DNA of 57,705 nucleotides from Bacillus canaveralius. Its GTDB lineage: Bacteria > Bacillota > Bacilli > Bacillales > Cytobacillaceae. The notes beneath the pieces are model-generated. The model saw only the letters and a program-made list of their open reading frames with translations. It had not been told where the DNA came from and ran no database searches. This document shows, piece by piece, positions 25,953 to 33,660 of the stretch (position 1 is its first letter; every line of letters starts with the position of its first letter). The DNA is taken from NCBI RefSeq assembly GCF_002860125.1, contig NZ_PGVA01000019.1, forward strand, positions 1 through 57,705, read 5' to 3'. The position numbers were made by a program, and so were the translations under genes.

Positions 25953-26651
25953 TTAAATAACATCAGTAGTTTTGAGAAGATTGTCCCTTCTTCTAAAATA
26001 CCCAACACCTACCACTAAAATGACTAAGACAATTGGAAGCCACGTGTGGATCTCGTCGACTAAGCCGGGAACGACAGAATGGAGAAATGCTTCTATTGTT
26101 TCGTCTTCAATCAGCATTTCTCCCGCAGTATATGCCAACAGCCCGGCACCAGCATAAATGATGAACGGGAATTTTTCCATTACGCGCAATAATAGCTGGC
26201 TGCCCCAAACAATGATTGGAATAGAAATTAAAATACCAACCAAAATCGGGACGAATCCATGTGCGACACCCGCTAATGCCAAGACATTGTCAAGGGACAT
26301 TACGGCATCTGCGATAATGATCGTTCTCACAGCCGCTGCCACTGTCGCGCCACCGGCTTTGTGTTCTTTTTCTTTTCCGGCTAGCAACTTATAAGCAATC
26401 TGAAGCAATAAGAGTCCACCAATGAAAGATATAAAAGGTATTCCCAATAACCAGACAATAATTGCAGCGAAAATTAACCGTAAAATGATCGCGCCCAGTG
26501 TACCCCAAAATATCGCTTTTCTCCGATGTTCGGGTGGTACATTTCGAGCGGCCAGCGCAATAACGATTGCATTATCTCCGCTTAAGATCAGATCTACACC
26601 TATGACTTTTATAAGTGTTGATAGTTCCATTCCCAAGAATTCCACTGTCAT
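25953..26651 (-). CDS. TerC-family membrane protein, YjbE type
   Basis: This 232-aa integral membrane protein has about seven helices. The TerC hallmarks are DLILSGDNAIVIALA in helix 1 and ADAVMSLDNVLALAG in the middle, each carrying acidic residues within the membrane. Family members in B. subtilis (MeeF, MeeY) export manganese to secreted enzymes. The YjbE subgroup often follows a manganese riboswitch, but the short upstream region here (26652-26790) shows none. A role in metal ion efflux is likely; the metal is not known. Confidence 0.87.
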   Translation of the reverse strand: MTVEFLGMELSTLIKVIGVDLILSGDNAIVIALAARNVPPEHRRKAIFWGTLGAIILRLIFAAIIVWLLGIPFISFIGGLLLLQIAYKLLAGKEKEHKAGGATVAAAVRTIIIADAVMSLDNVLALAGVAHGFVPILVGILISIPIIVWGSQLLLRVMEKFPFIIYAGAGLLAYTAGEMLIEDETIEAFLHSVVPGLVDEIHTWLPIVLVILVVGVGYFRRRDNLLKTTDVI

Positions 26652-26792
26652 CCCCCTGACAAATTGTGATAAGTTCTACTGCCCTAGTTTTTATCTATTT
26701 CAACATTTTAAACCGAAATTCCGAAAGAACATTCTCAAGTTGGTTTATCGGTAGATCGTACATATTTTATAAAAGGTGATGTAGTGAAAGCT

Positions 26793-26826
26793 AAAACCGG
26801 CTACAGTTCAACTGTATGCCGGTTTT
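26793..26826 (-). terminator. Terminator of the 91-aa gene
   Basis: A 9-bp stem AAAACCGGC/GCCGGTTTT with an inner TACAGT/ACTGTA pairing lies beyond the stop of the minus-strand gene and ends in a T-rich tail. Confidence 0.75.
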
Positions 26827-26860
26827 GGTAATTATATCTATTGTTTTAGCAATTCGTATT

Positions 26861-27136
26861 TTAATGGAGATTTACGACCTTTTCCATATATTGTTCAATG
26901 TCCCTGTCATTAAACCAATAATAGGTTTCCCTTGGATTTGGATCATTCGTGTCATTCACTTTGTAGTGATTGAAATGACTAAACCAAATCCGGTACGGTA
27001 CGGGCTGTCCACCATCATCATAATCATGATCCGATTGGATTTCATCGATTACGCCAGTGGACCCCTTTTTGACAACACCGTTATTTAATTCAAGGTCTTC
27101 CTTTGTAATAAAAGTATCACCCAATTGATATTGCAT
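26861..27136 (-). CDS. Unrecognised small acidic protein
   Basis: This 91-aa soluble protein is rich in Asp, Asn, Tyr and Trp. AAAAGGAG precedes the ATG by a good distance and a clear terminator follows, so it is a real gene. The start (QLGDTFITKEDLELNNGVV) and the centre (GVIDEIQSDHDYDDG) resemble a small SH3-like or beta-barrel fold, but I do not recognise a family. It stands alone between the TerC and czcD genes. Confidence 0.65.
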   Translation of the reverse strand: MQYQLGDTFITKEDLELNNGVVKKGSTGVIDEIQSDHDYDDGGQPVPYRIWFSHFNHYKVNDTNDPNPRETYYWFNDRDIEQYMEKVVNLH

Positions 27137-27339
27137 ATTGTTCGCTCCTTTTCATTTTTCGCTACATTTTTACACACAGTGATAGGGTTTACTTACTGAG
27201 AGGCTAATTATTCTTTTTACGAATGCTTGTTAATTGATCTTCAAAAATATCTCAAGTTAGAGCTGAGTCCATTTTAACCCGTAAAAGGGGTCACCCCATA
27301 AAGTCATGTAAACTGACGTTGAGTGCCCCTAAGAATTAT

Positions 27340-28263
27340 TTAATTACAACTTCCATGATGATTTGGACAGCCTGTTTCTTCGTTTTCAACCTGTAACGTG
27401 CTGTGTTCGATTCCAAATTCATCATGGAGGATCGACTGTGCCTGGAGCAAAACCGTATCATGGACACCGTCTGCATCAATGGCAATGTGGCAGCTGAGCA
27501 TCGGCATCCCTGAAGTGATCGACCATATATGCAAATCATGAACTTGATTGACATTAGGAATAGTTAATAAAGTGACTTTTACTTTTTCTGCTTCAATCTG
27601 TATTGGTGTCCCTTCCATCAATACATGTATAGAGTCTTTCATCACTCTCCAACCGCTAACAAGAACAAGAACCGCAACAATGACGCTGGCAATCGGGTCG
27701 GCAATCCCCCATCCAAGGAAATATATGAGCAGTGCAGCGACGATAGCTCCAACCGAACCGACCATGTCACCTATTACATGAAGAAAGGCACTTCTCACGT
27801 TTAAGTTTTCATCTTTATCAGCTCTCATTAGTATCCATGCAGCTACTATGTTTACCAATAATCCAGTAAATGCGATGGTTAACATCCCTAAGCTTTGCAC
27901 TTCAGGAGGATCAAGAAATCTTTGAATTGCTTCATTAAAAATATAGAGCGAAATAAGAATCAGAGTTAACCCATTTAAGGCAGCTGCAATGATCTCAAAT
28001 CGTCTATACCCGAATGACTTGGTTCTGGTTGCCTGCCTTTCACCTAGTTTTATGGCAAAAAAGCTTAATCCCAGTGCCGCTGCATCGCTAAGCATGTGAC
28101 CTGCATCTGAAAGTAAAGCGAGGCTATTCGTTAAAATTCCGCCAATTACCTCAACAAACATGAAGGTTGCGATTAATAAAAAAGATAAAAATAAAGCTTT
28201 TTTATTTTTTGTCTGCCCATGAGAATGTCCGTGTCCTTGAGAATGGCCATGGTGGTGACCCAT
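27340..28263 (-). CDS. czcD: Zinc/cobalt/cadmium cation diffusion facilitator CzcD
   Basis: This 307-aa six-helix exporter has a His-rich cytoplasmic N-terminus (GHHHGHSQGHGHSHG). The metal-site pairs HxxxD are present in GHMLSDAAAL (helix 2) and HVIGDMVGS (helix 5), and a C-terminal cytoplasmic metal-sensing domain follows. It exchanges Zn2+, Co2+ or Cd2+ for protons. ATG 28263 begins the His-rich tail and follows AGAAGGG; an open frame extends further upstream without support. An 8-bp palindrome just upstream is the probable CzrA operator, and the czrA gene lies next upstream on the same strand. Confidence 0.93.
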   Translation of the reverse strand: MGHHHGHSQGHGHSHGQTKNKKALFLSFLLIATFMFVEVIGGILTNSLALLSDAGHMLSDAAALGLSFFAIKLGERQATRTKSFGYRRFEIIAAALNGLTLILISLYIFNEAIQRFLDPPEVQSLGMLTIAFTGLLVNIVAAWILMRADKDENLNVRSAFLHVIGDMVGSVGAIVAALLIYFLGWGIADPIASVIVAVLVLVSGWRVMKDSIHVLMEGTPIQIEAEKVKVTLLTIPNVNQVHDLHIWSITSGMPMLSCHIAIDADGVHDTVLLQAQSILHDEFGIEHSTLQVENEETGCPNHHGSCN

Positions 28264-28280
28264 AAGAACCCTTCTTTCTA

Positions 28281-28302
28281 TATATGAGTATATGCTCATA
28301 TA
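28281..28302. promoter_or_regulatory. CzrA-type operator before czcD
   Basis: TATATGAG and CTCATATA form a perfect 8-bp inverted repeat separated by 6 bases, directly upstream of the czcD ribosome site. The ATGAG-N6-CTCAT form matches ArsR/CzrA-type metal operators. Confidence 0.8.
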
Positions 28303-28493
28303 TATTATATATGCAATTCCGATTTTATCGCAACTGTTTTTTGTACAATACCACAATTCTTTTCGCATTATCCCCCTTGATCCTTAGCGTTTTAACAGCG
28401 TATCGTTTGAACAAAAAAGCTTTAACCACTGAATAGAGAAGCATAAAAAAGAAAAGCTTAACTGAAAAGCTTCTCTAAGGGCTGTTAATATGA

Positions 28494-28829
28494 TTAATGA
28501 TGTCGTGCGTGATCAATCGTTTGCTTTAAGACATTCATAACGTGCTCGTCATTACATGAGTAAATCATCGTGGTACCTTCCCGGCGGGACTTCACCAGTC
28601 GCAAATTTTTAAGAAATCTTAATTGATGTGAAACGGCAGACTGGAGCATGTTCAGGTTTTCAGCTATTTCATTAACGGCATGCTGTTTTTGGTACAACAA
28701 ATGAAGAATTTTTATTCTTGTAGGGTCTGATAAGGCTTTGAAAGTTTGAGAAACAATAAATAATGTTTCTTCATCTAAAGAATCTTCAAAACGCTCGTTG
28801 TTTATTTCACTTTTTTCGGATCTTTCCAT
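28494..28829 (-). CDS. czrA: Zinc-responsive ArsR-family repressor CzrA
   Basis: This 111-aa winged-helix repressor has the helix-turn-helix [20 protein letters not shown]. In the C-terminal alpha-5 helix the residues Asp94, His96, His107 and His110 have exactly the spacing of the S. aureus CzrA alpha-5 zinc site (Asp84, His86, His97, His100). Metal binding would release it from the operator before czcD. An imperfect hairpin around 28450-28478 with a T run follows and probably ends its transcript, so czcD has its own promoter. Confidence 0.92.
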   Translation of the reverse strand: MERSEKSEINNERFEDSLDEETLFIVSQTFKALSDPTRIKILHLLYQKQHAVNEIAENLNMLQSAVSHQLRFLKNLRLVKSRREGTTMIYSCNDEHVMNVLKQTIDHARHH

Positions 28830-29050
28830 GGTCCACCTCGGCGGAATTCTTTTGCCAATTATTATAACATAGAAAACCGCTGCTGTTGATGTTCAGCGGA
28901 ACACGCTGCAGCAATGATTGTGGCATCAGCATGGGAATAACAAATTTTTCACGTTTTTGCCCTCATTTATTATTGAATGCTATTAGAGACAGATAGCTTG
29001 AACAACAAATAGAACAGTCATTAAGAATGATAACACTACTGGGCCTTTCG

Positions 29051-29089
29051 AAAAAGTGCGTTGCCTAAATCTTAGGCAACGCACTTTTT
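29051..29089 (-). terminator. Strong terminator behind a chemoreceptor remnant
   Basis: An 18-bp perfect stem with a 3-base loop begins 6 bases after the stop of the receptor tail at 29096. Both arms are bounded by A5/T5, so it works in either direction. The adjoining 28830-29050 stretch holds no gene. Confidence 0.88.
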
Positions 29090-29095
29090 AGTTTC

Positions 29096-29160
29096 TTATA
29101 TTTTAAATTTCTTCAACATATCCTGCAGTTCTTCTGCCATCAATGCAAGTGCTGTTGATG
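29096..29160 (-). pseudogene. Second chemoreceptor C-terminal tail (remnant)
   Basis: Minus-strand codons into the stop at 29096 read SSTALALMAEELQDMLKKFK then I, the typical chemoreceptor end (LA-EEL-x-F-K). No receptor body lies upstream; the next 75 bases to the LytTR gene show no continuation. Together with the tail at 24402 it shows that two receptor genes, or two copies of one, have been lost around this chemotaxis region. Confidence 0.65.
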
Positions 29161-29236
29161 AACAAAAAAAACAACCCATCGTTATTCATAGCAATGAATG
29201 TTAAATGAGTTGCAATAAACGGCACTAAAAACACAA

Positions 29237-29989
29237 TTAAGGAGTTTCATCGTCTTGTAAAATCTGTTTGAAATAATTTTGAACCTCCTGGATCTTTAGT
29301 TTTGAGATATGGGCGGTTTTATTGAAATTCGAAAAATGAGCAATGTAGGACTCACCCATTACTTCTATTTTGATGATTTTTTCCAAATTAACCAGGAAGG
29401 AACGATGTGTTTTAAAAAAGACAGGTTGTAATCGAACTTCAAGTTCCTGCAGCGATTCGTTTGTTTCAAACCGATCATAACCTGTATATATAACCGTTTT
29501 TCTTCCTTCCTTTTCAACAAATAATATATCATCGACCGGTAAATATAGGTGAGCGTTCATCGTTCTAACTGTTAACGTTTTCTTTGAGTCATTTGTCATT
29601 GTTGAAACGTCTTTTTGCATTTGCACTAATTTTTTGGCCTTCTCAAGAGCTTTAAAAAATCGTGTTGTATCTATTGGCTTTATCACGTAATCCGTTGCTG
29701 AGATGTCAAACGCATCTACCGCAAACTCTGTGTGACCGGTTGTAAAAATAACAGCTAAGCTTGGGAAAAGTTCTTTCAGTGATTTAACTGCATCCAAACC
29801 ATTTAAACCAGGCATATCTATATCAACTATTATAATATCCGGTTTTTTTGTTAATACTAACGGAATTAATTCTGTTCCGTTGAGTGCTTCTCCAATGATC
29901 CTAAAATCAGGAACCAATTCAATATAGTGATTTAGAATCTCTCTGGCTGTTGCGTCATCATCTGCAATTGCGATACTAAATTGGTTCAT
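29237..29989 (-). CDS. LytTR-family response regulator
   Basis: This 250-aa two-domain transcription factor has a receiver (about 1-125; acidic pocket AIADDDA, phosphoacceptor Asp56 in IIIVDIDMPG, Lys in YVIKPID) and a C-terminal LytTR DNA-binding domain (about 145-245; YLPVDDILFVEKEGRKTVIY, FFKTHRSFLVNL). It is the last gene of the long pterin/signalling operon and could be its transcriptional output. No cognate LytS-type kinase is in the operon. ATG 29989 is chosen since GGAGGGGG lies 6 bases upstream. The promoters it binds are not evident. Confidence 0.9.
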   Translation of the reverse strand: MNQFSIAIADDDATAREILNHYIELVPDFRIIGEALNGTELIPLVLTKKPDIIIVDIDMPGLNGLDAVKSLKELFPSLAVIFTTGHTEFAVDAFDISATDYVIKPIDTTRFFKALEKAKKLVQMQKDVSTMTNDSKKTLTVRTMNAHLYLPVDDILFVEKEGRKTVIYTGYDRFETNESLQELEVRLQPVFFKTHRSFLVNLEKIIKIEVMGESYIAHFSNFNKTAHISKLKIQEVQNYFKQILQDDETP

Positions 29990-30050
29990 GTCAAAATCCC
30001 CCTCCAGCATCTTAAAAACATCCATACCATTACTTAAGCAAAGCGATGAG

Positions 30051-30365
30051 TTACTTAAAAATATCGGGTCCCAGAATATCAGGCAATTGAATAATTTCAA
30101 AGATGTCTCTCACTTGTGGAGCTACATCAGAAATAGTTATAGCAACTTCGTCTTTTTTTAATGTATCAATTAAATTGATGAGCAATCCAATTCCTGTCGA
30201 ATCGACGAATGGAACATCAGCAAGGTTTATATCAATTGTCTTAAAAGATTGTAAAGATGGAAAAATTTCTTCATCCATCATTTCAGTTACTTCAATATCT
30301 AGATCTCCAAGAAAGTAAATAACAGCATTCTCATCATTTTCCCGGTTAATGTTAAATGTAAACAT
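30051..30365 (-). CDS. STAS anti-anti-sigma-type protein (second in the operon)
   Basis: This 104-aa single STAS domain has the phosphorylatable serine in VPFVDSTGIGLLI. RsbV/SpoIIAA-like proteins bind an RsbW-type kinase when unphosphorylated and are reset by PP2C phosphatases. Both kinds of partner are encoded upstream in the same operon. It starts 5 bases after the DUF342 gene with AAGGGG before the ATG. Its acidic surface and the presence of a second STAS gene upstream suggest two switch points in the circuit. Confidence 0.9.
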   Translation of the reverse strand: MFTFNINRENDENAVIYFLGDLDIEVTEMMDEEIFPSLQSFKTIDINLADVPFVDSTGIGLLINLIDTLKKDEVAITISDVAPQVRDIFEIIQLPDILGPDIFK

Positions 30366-30370
30366 CTGAT

Positions 30371-32446
30371 TTATTCCCCTTTATTCAAAACAATTCTATT
30401 GTTTTCATCTAAAGCTGCTTCTATACGTTGCTGGTCTTCCATAAAAGTATGCTTTACTTTTCCAATTTGAATGGTCGTTCCTTCTCTGGCTATCCCAATT
30501 TTGATTTTCTGATCACTCGGAACAGCAATCAGGCTTGTCACTCCACCGTCTGAACCGACTTCTTTCACAGAAGCTCCGAGCCCGGCATGTACTTCCCCGC
30601 CGCGCAGGACGCCCTTTATTTGAAGCTCGCCTCCACAATGTATTTTTGAATTATAGCACCCCTGGCCTTTTATGGTCACGTCTCCACTGCAATAAATAAA
30701 GCTGTTTAATGTATATTTCAGTTCAATAAAGCAATGATCTTTTTCTGATACCTTGTACTCTTCAATAATATTTTGAATATTGTCATATTGTTTATTTAAG
30801 TAATCCTTGGAATGCCATGCATTAGGCACTGAAGCAAGCAAGCATAGCCGTAAAGATTCTGCTAAATTGTGAAACTCCGAATCAAGATTGTTGTTTCCAC
30901 TGTTGCACAGCTCAATATATTCCTTGGTTGCTGCAGTTAAATTTTGATACTTTTTCTCTAATAATATTCTAATTAACGGATGCAAACCGCTTTTAGAATG
31001 ATCTGATATTTTAAACGCCGGCACGGCTAATAATTGATCAATAGAAAGCATGAATTTTTTAAGATCCGGTTCAATAACAGTTAATAAATGCACAATTTGT
31101 GAGACCAGGATGTTCGTTTTTCCTGCCGATAATGTACTGCCGATCACATTTTGATTGATGATAATCGAATTTTTCGACGTAATTATTGCCCTATTAGCGT
31201 TATTTTTTACATTTATTACTCCATCTGCTTCTACTCTCATATTTTCCTCAACAGAGCCCAATACATCAATGTCCCCTTTAAACCGCAGGTTTCCTGTTGA
31301 CATATTGACATCTCCATGATGAACCATCTTTTGCACAATACTAACCTTTACTAATTGTCCTTTAAGATCTATTTTTGGTCTGCCTGTTTCTGTCGCGACA
31401 ATCTTTGTTTCATTTTCGATCAGGGCTGTACCATAACCCGTTTGTACAAGGATGGGGGCTGTCTGTTTAGCAGGGATCGGCTCATTTGTTACTGTGTTGC
31501 CTGGAATACCTGGAACAGGAGGATGGATGATCGCAATAACCTGTCCCTGGTTTACCACCGGTATATGTTTAAGTTCTCGAAAATCAACGGTTCCGTCTTC
31601 TCTTTCTTTCGGACCCTTTAAAATCTCTTTATCTTCGATGACCAGTTGTACGGAACCATTCTTTCCTTCCTTCGGTTCAGTACCAGCTGCGATAATGTAA
31701 TCTCCAATGTCTTTGGCTTCGACAGCTGCCATAATGGCATTATGGATAAATCCATGAACCACTCTTAGCGAGTCAAGCTTGTCCACCACATCTTTGTAAG
31801 TTAATGTATTTTGGATTTCTATAGACTCCTCTGCGTGCAGTTCAATGTGATGGCTTGGTTCTACGTCCTTAAGGGTTCGGGTGATTTTAGCTCCCGGTTC
31901 AATATGTAGCTTAACGTTTAACTTCGTCTTATCGAATTCAATATGCCATTTTGTTTCCCTATATTCTTCGTCCAATTTCACTTCATATAAATCATTGCCA
32001 GTCACAACCCCAATTCCGTCAACCTTTTCTTTGTTCTTATATAGATCGATTCCTTTCGCGACCGAAATGGTTGGATAGGTCAAGTTGGAAGGTTGGCCAA
32101 AAATTCTCCCTCCCTTTACCCACACCTTGCCTGCATTGGCACTCAGTGCTTCTTCTTGAAACGGAACAACGTCATTGTTTGTTTCATTCTGAACTAGGCT
32201 ATTTGGAATGGAGCTGAGTTTGTCAATCATATCCTCAATATTTGGCTCAGCGGATGTTTCTGCGTCCATTTTTTCAGTCTTGGTATGTGTTAGTTTTACA
32301 ACCGCAGGTTTTGACCGAAAAAAAGACTTTGTCTCCTGCTGGATGATTTCTATCGATACATCCTCACGGGTGACATTTAAAATATCCAAACCAAGGTTAA
32401 TGGCTTCAATGACGTCTTTTCCTTTTGAAATGATTGTTTGTGACAT
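30371..32446 (-). CDS. DUF342/FapA-family protein with Jag-like N-terminal domain
   Basis: This 691-aa cytoplasmic protein has an N-terminal Jag-N-like segment (about 5-50; SKGKDVIEAINLGLDILNVT). The FapA/DUF342 body follows from about residue 105: paired domains, then a right-handed beta-helix-like region around 400-460 (VRFKGDIDVLGSVEENMRVE-type repeats), a helical insertion (about 460-600), and a second beta-helix stretch (about 600-660). FapA proteins are linked to flagellar assembly and polar organisation in other bacteria. Here the gene is embedded among STAS and PP2C genes with 5-8 base gaps, so it may scaffold or localise the partner-switching complex. Confidence 0.82.
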   Translation of the reverse strand: MSQTIISKGKDVIEAINLGLDILNVTREDVSIEIIQQETKSFFRSKPAVVKLTHTKTEKMDAETSAEPNIEDMIDKLSSIPNSLVQNETNNDVVPFQEEALSANAGKVWVKGGRIFGQPSNLTYPTISVAKGIDLYKNKEKVDGIGVVTGNDLYEVKLDEEYRETKWHIEFDKTKLNVKLHIEPGAKITRTLKDVEPSHHIELHAEESIEIQNTLTYKDVVDKLDSLRVVHGFIHNAIMAAVEAKDIGDYIIAAGTEPKEGKNGSVQLVIEDKEILKGPKEREDGTVDFRELKHIPVVNQGQVIAIIHPPVPGIPGNTVTNEPIPAKQTAPILVQTGYGTALIENETKIVATETGRPKIDLKGQLVKVSIVQKMVHHGDVNMSTGNLRFKGDIDVLGSVEENMRVEADGVINVKNNANRAIITSKNSIIINQNVIGSTLSAGKTNILVSQIVHLLTVIEPDLKKFMLSIDQLLAVPAFKISDHSKSGLHPLIRILLEKKYQNLTAATKEYIELCNSGNNNLDSEFHNLAESLRLCLLASVPNAWHSKDYLNKQYDNIQNIIEEYKVSEKDHCFIELKYTLNSFIYCSGDVTIKGQGCYNSKIHCGGELQIKGVLRGGEVHAGLGASVKEVGSDGGVTSLIAVPSDQKIKIGIAREGTTIQIGKVKHTFMEDQQRIEAALDENNRIVLNKGE

Positions 32447-32454
32447 TGTGTGAT

Positions 32455-33327
32455 CTACTCCTCTGTATTTATAACGGGAGAATTAAAGCTTGAAATATCA
32501 CTTTTTTCCTCTTGAATTCTTAAAGAAACCATTGTTATATCGTCCTTTTGCGGGGTTCCCTGTGTAAACTCTTCAAGTGAATCCATGATGGACTGTTCAA
32601 TCGCCGCCACCCCTTCGTCCATATTCTTAAACAAAGTTTCAACCAGGCGTTCTTTTTTGTATTGTTCATTATTCGTATCGGTCGCTTCAACAATACCATC
32701 GGTGTAGAAGAAAACTGTATCATTGTCTTTTAACTGGATTGATTCTTCGACATAAATATGGTTTGGGAGTCCGCCGACCATAATTCCAGATACTTTAGGC
32801 AATTCCTCAATCACTTTTTCTTTTCCTTTGATATGAAGCGGCATGCTATGCCCAGCACATGCATAAGTAAGTGTTTTTGTGTTAGGATCCCAATCTGCAC
32901 AAAATAATGTTACAAACGACCTTAGTGAACGCAGATCATTACAAAGAGCTGTATTCATGGCAGTTAGTGTTTCCCCCGGCCCTTTTGTACTCTCCGATGC
33001 ACTGCGAAAGGCGCCGCGCGTTAAAATCATTAGCATCGCAGCTGGAATCCCTTTTCCCATCACATCTCCGATAACAATTCGAATCTTCCCATTCACCAAA
33101 GGGTAAAAATCATAATAATCTCCACCGATTAGTCGGGCAGGAAGGGAGGAGCCTTTTAGCTCTCCCCCACTTAATTGAGGAGTTGGACCATTCAGCAATT
33201 TAGCTTGTATATTCCGTGCCAGACTGATCTCTCTTTGTAACGTTTTATCCATGGAAACACCATCATTCTCTGGTTTATCTTTCACTGATGATGCTTGATG
33301 AGACATCGAAAGGTGATTTAAAAACAT
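32455..33327 (-). CDS. PP2C-type serine phosphatase, RsbU/SpoIIE-like
   Basis: This 290-aa protein has a short N-terminal coiled segment (about 28-45; REISLARNIQAKLL) and a PPM/SpoIIE catalytic domain with metal-site motifs GGDYYDFYP, VIGDVMGKGIPAAM, FFYTDGIVEA and QKDDITMV. It should remove phosphate from the neighbouring STAS proteins. It lacks PAS, GAF or receiver input domains, so control must come from a partner such as the adjacent HAMP receptor or another protein. GGGGAGG precedes the ATG, which immediately follows the STAS stop codon, so translation is coupled. Confidence 0.92.
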   Translation of the reverse strand: MFLNHLSMSHQASSVKDKPENDGVSMDKTLQREISLARNIQAKLLNGPTPQLSGGELKGSSLPARLIGGDYYDFYPLVNGKIRIVIGDVMGKGIPAAMLMILTRGAFRSASESTKGPGETLTAMNTALCNDLRSLRSFVTLFCADWDPNTKTLTYACAGHSMPLHIKGKEKVIEELPKVSGIMVGGLPNHIYVEESIQLKDNDTVFFYTDGIVEATDTNNEQYKKERLVETLFKNMDEGVAAIEQSIMDSLEEFTQGTPQKDDITMVSLRIQEEKSDISSFNSPVINTEE

Positions 33328-33645
33328 CTAAACGACCTCCCCTTGATAGACTTCTAAAATTTTGTATAATCCAACTGTCTCAAAAACTTCATCTGTCAAT
33401 TCATCGATGCCTTGAAGTATTAATTTGAACTTTTTTTCATCTGATAAATAGATCGCACTCATGATCGAGCCAATGCCTGTTGAATCGATAAATTCTAATT
33501 CACTAAGATCCAAAACCAATGCTTCTATATCTTCAAGGTCCTCTAAATAAGGATTAATAATCCTGGTTGTTGATATATCCAACACGCCGTTAATTTTCAA
33601 GATCACTTTTGAGCTCTGCATTTCCTTTTTAACACTTAAAGACAT
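33328..33645 (-). CDS. STAS anti-anti-sigma-type protein (first in the operon)
   Basis: This 105-aa single STAS domain has the switch serine in LEFIDSTGIGSIM. It lies between the HAMP receptor (12-15 bases upstream) and the PP2C phosphatase, to which it is fused head to tail (TAG-ATG). It is the likely direct substrate of that phosphatase and of the RsbW-like kinase upstream. ATG 33645 follows GAGGAGG by 7 bases; a GTG codon just before it is less well placed. Confidence 0.9.
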   Translation of the reverse strand: MSLSVKKEMQSSKVILKINGVLDISTTRIINPYLEDLEDIEALVLDLSELEFIDSTGIGSIMSAIYLSDEKKFKLILQGIDELTDEVFETVGLYKILEVYQGEVV

Positions 33646-33660
33646 CACAATGCCTCCTCG

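Noticed and set aside
26652-26860. A manganese (yybP-ykoY) riboswitch before the TerC gene
   Set aside because: The upstream space is short, is shared with a terminator, and lacks the conserved loop sequences.
27270-27335. GGGGTCACCCC palindrome downstream of czcD as an operator or terminator
   Set aside because: It is short, lacks a T tract and is not near a promoter; no role could be supported.
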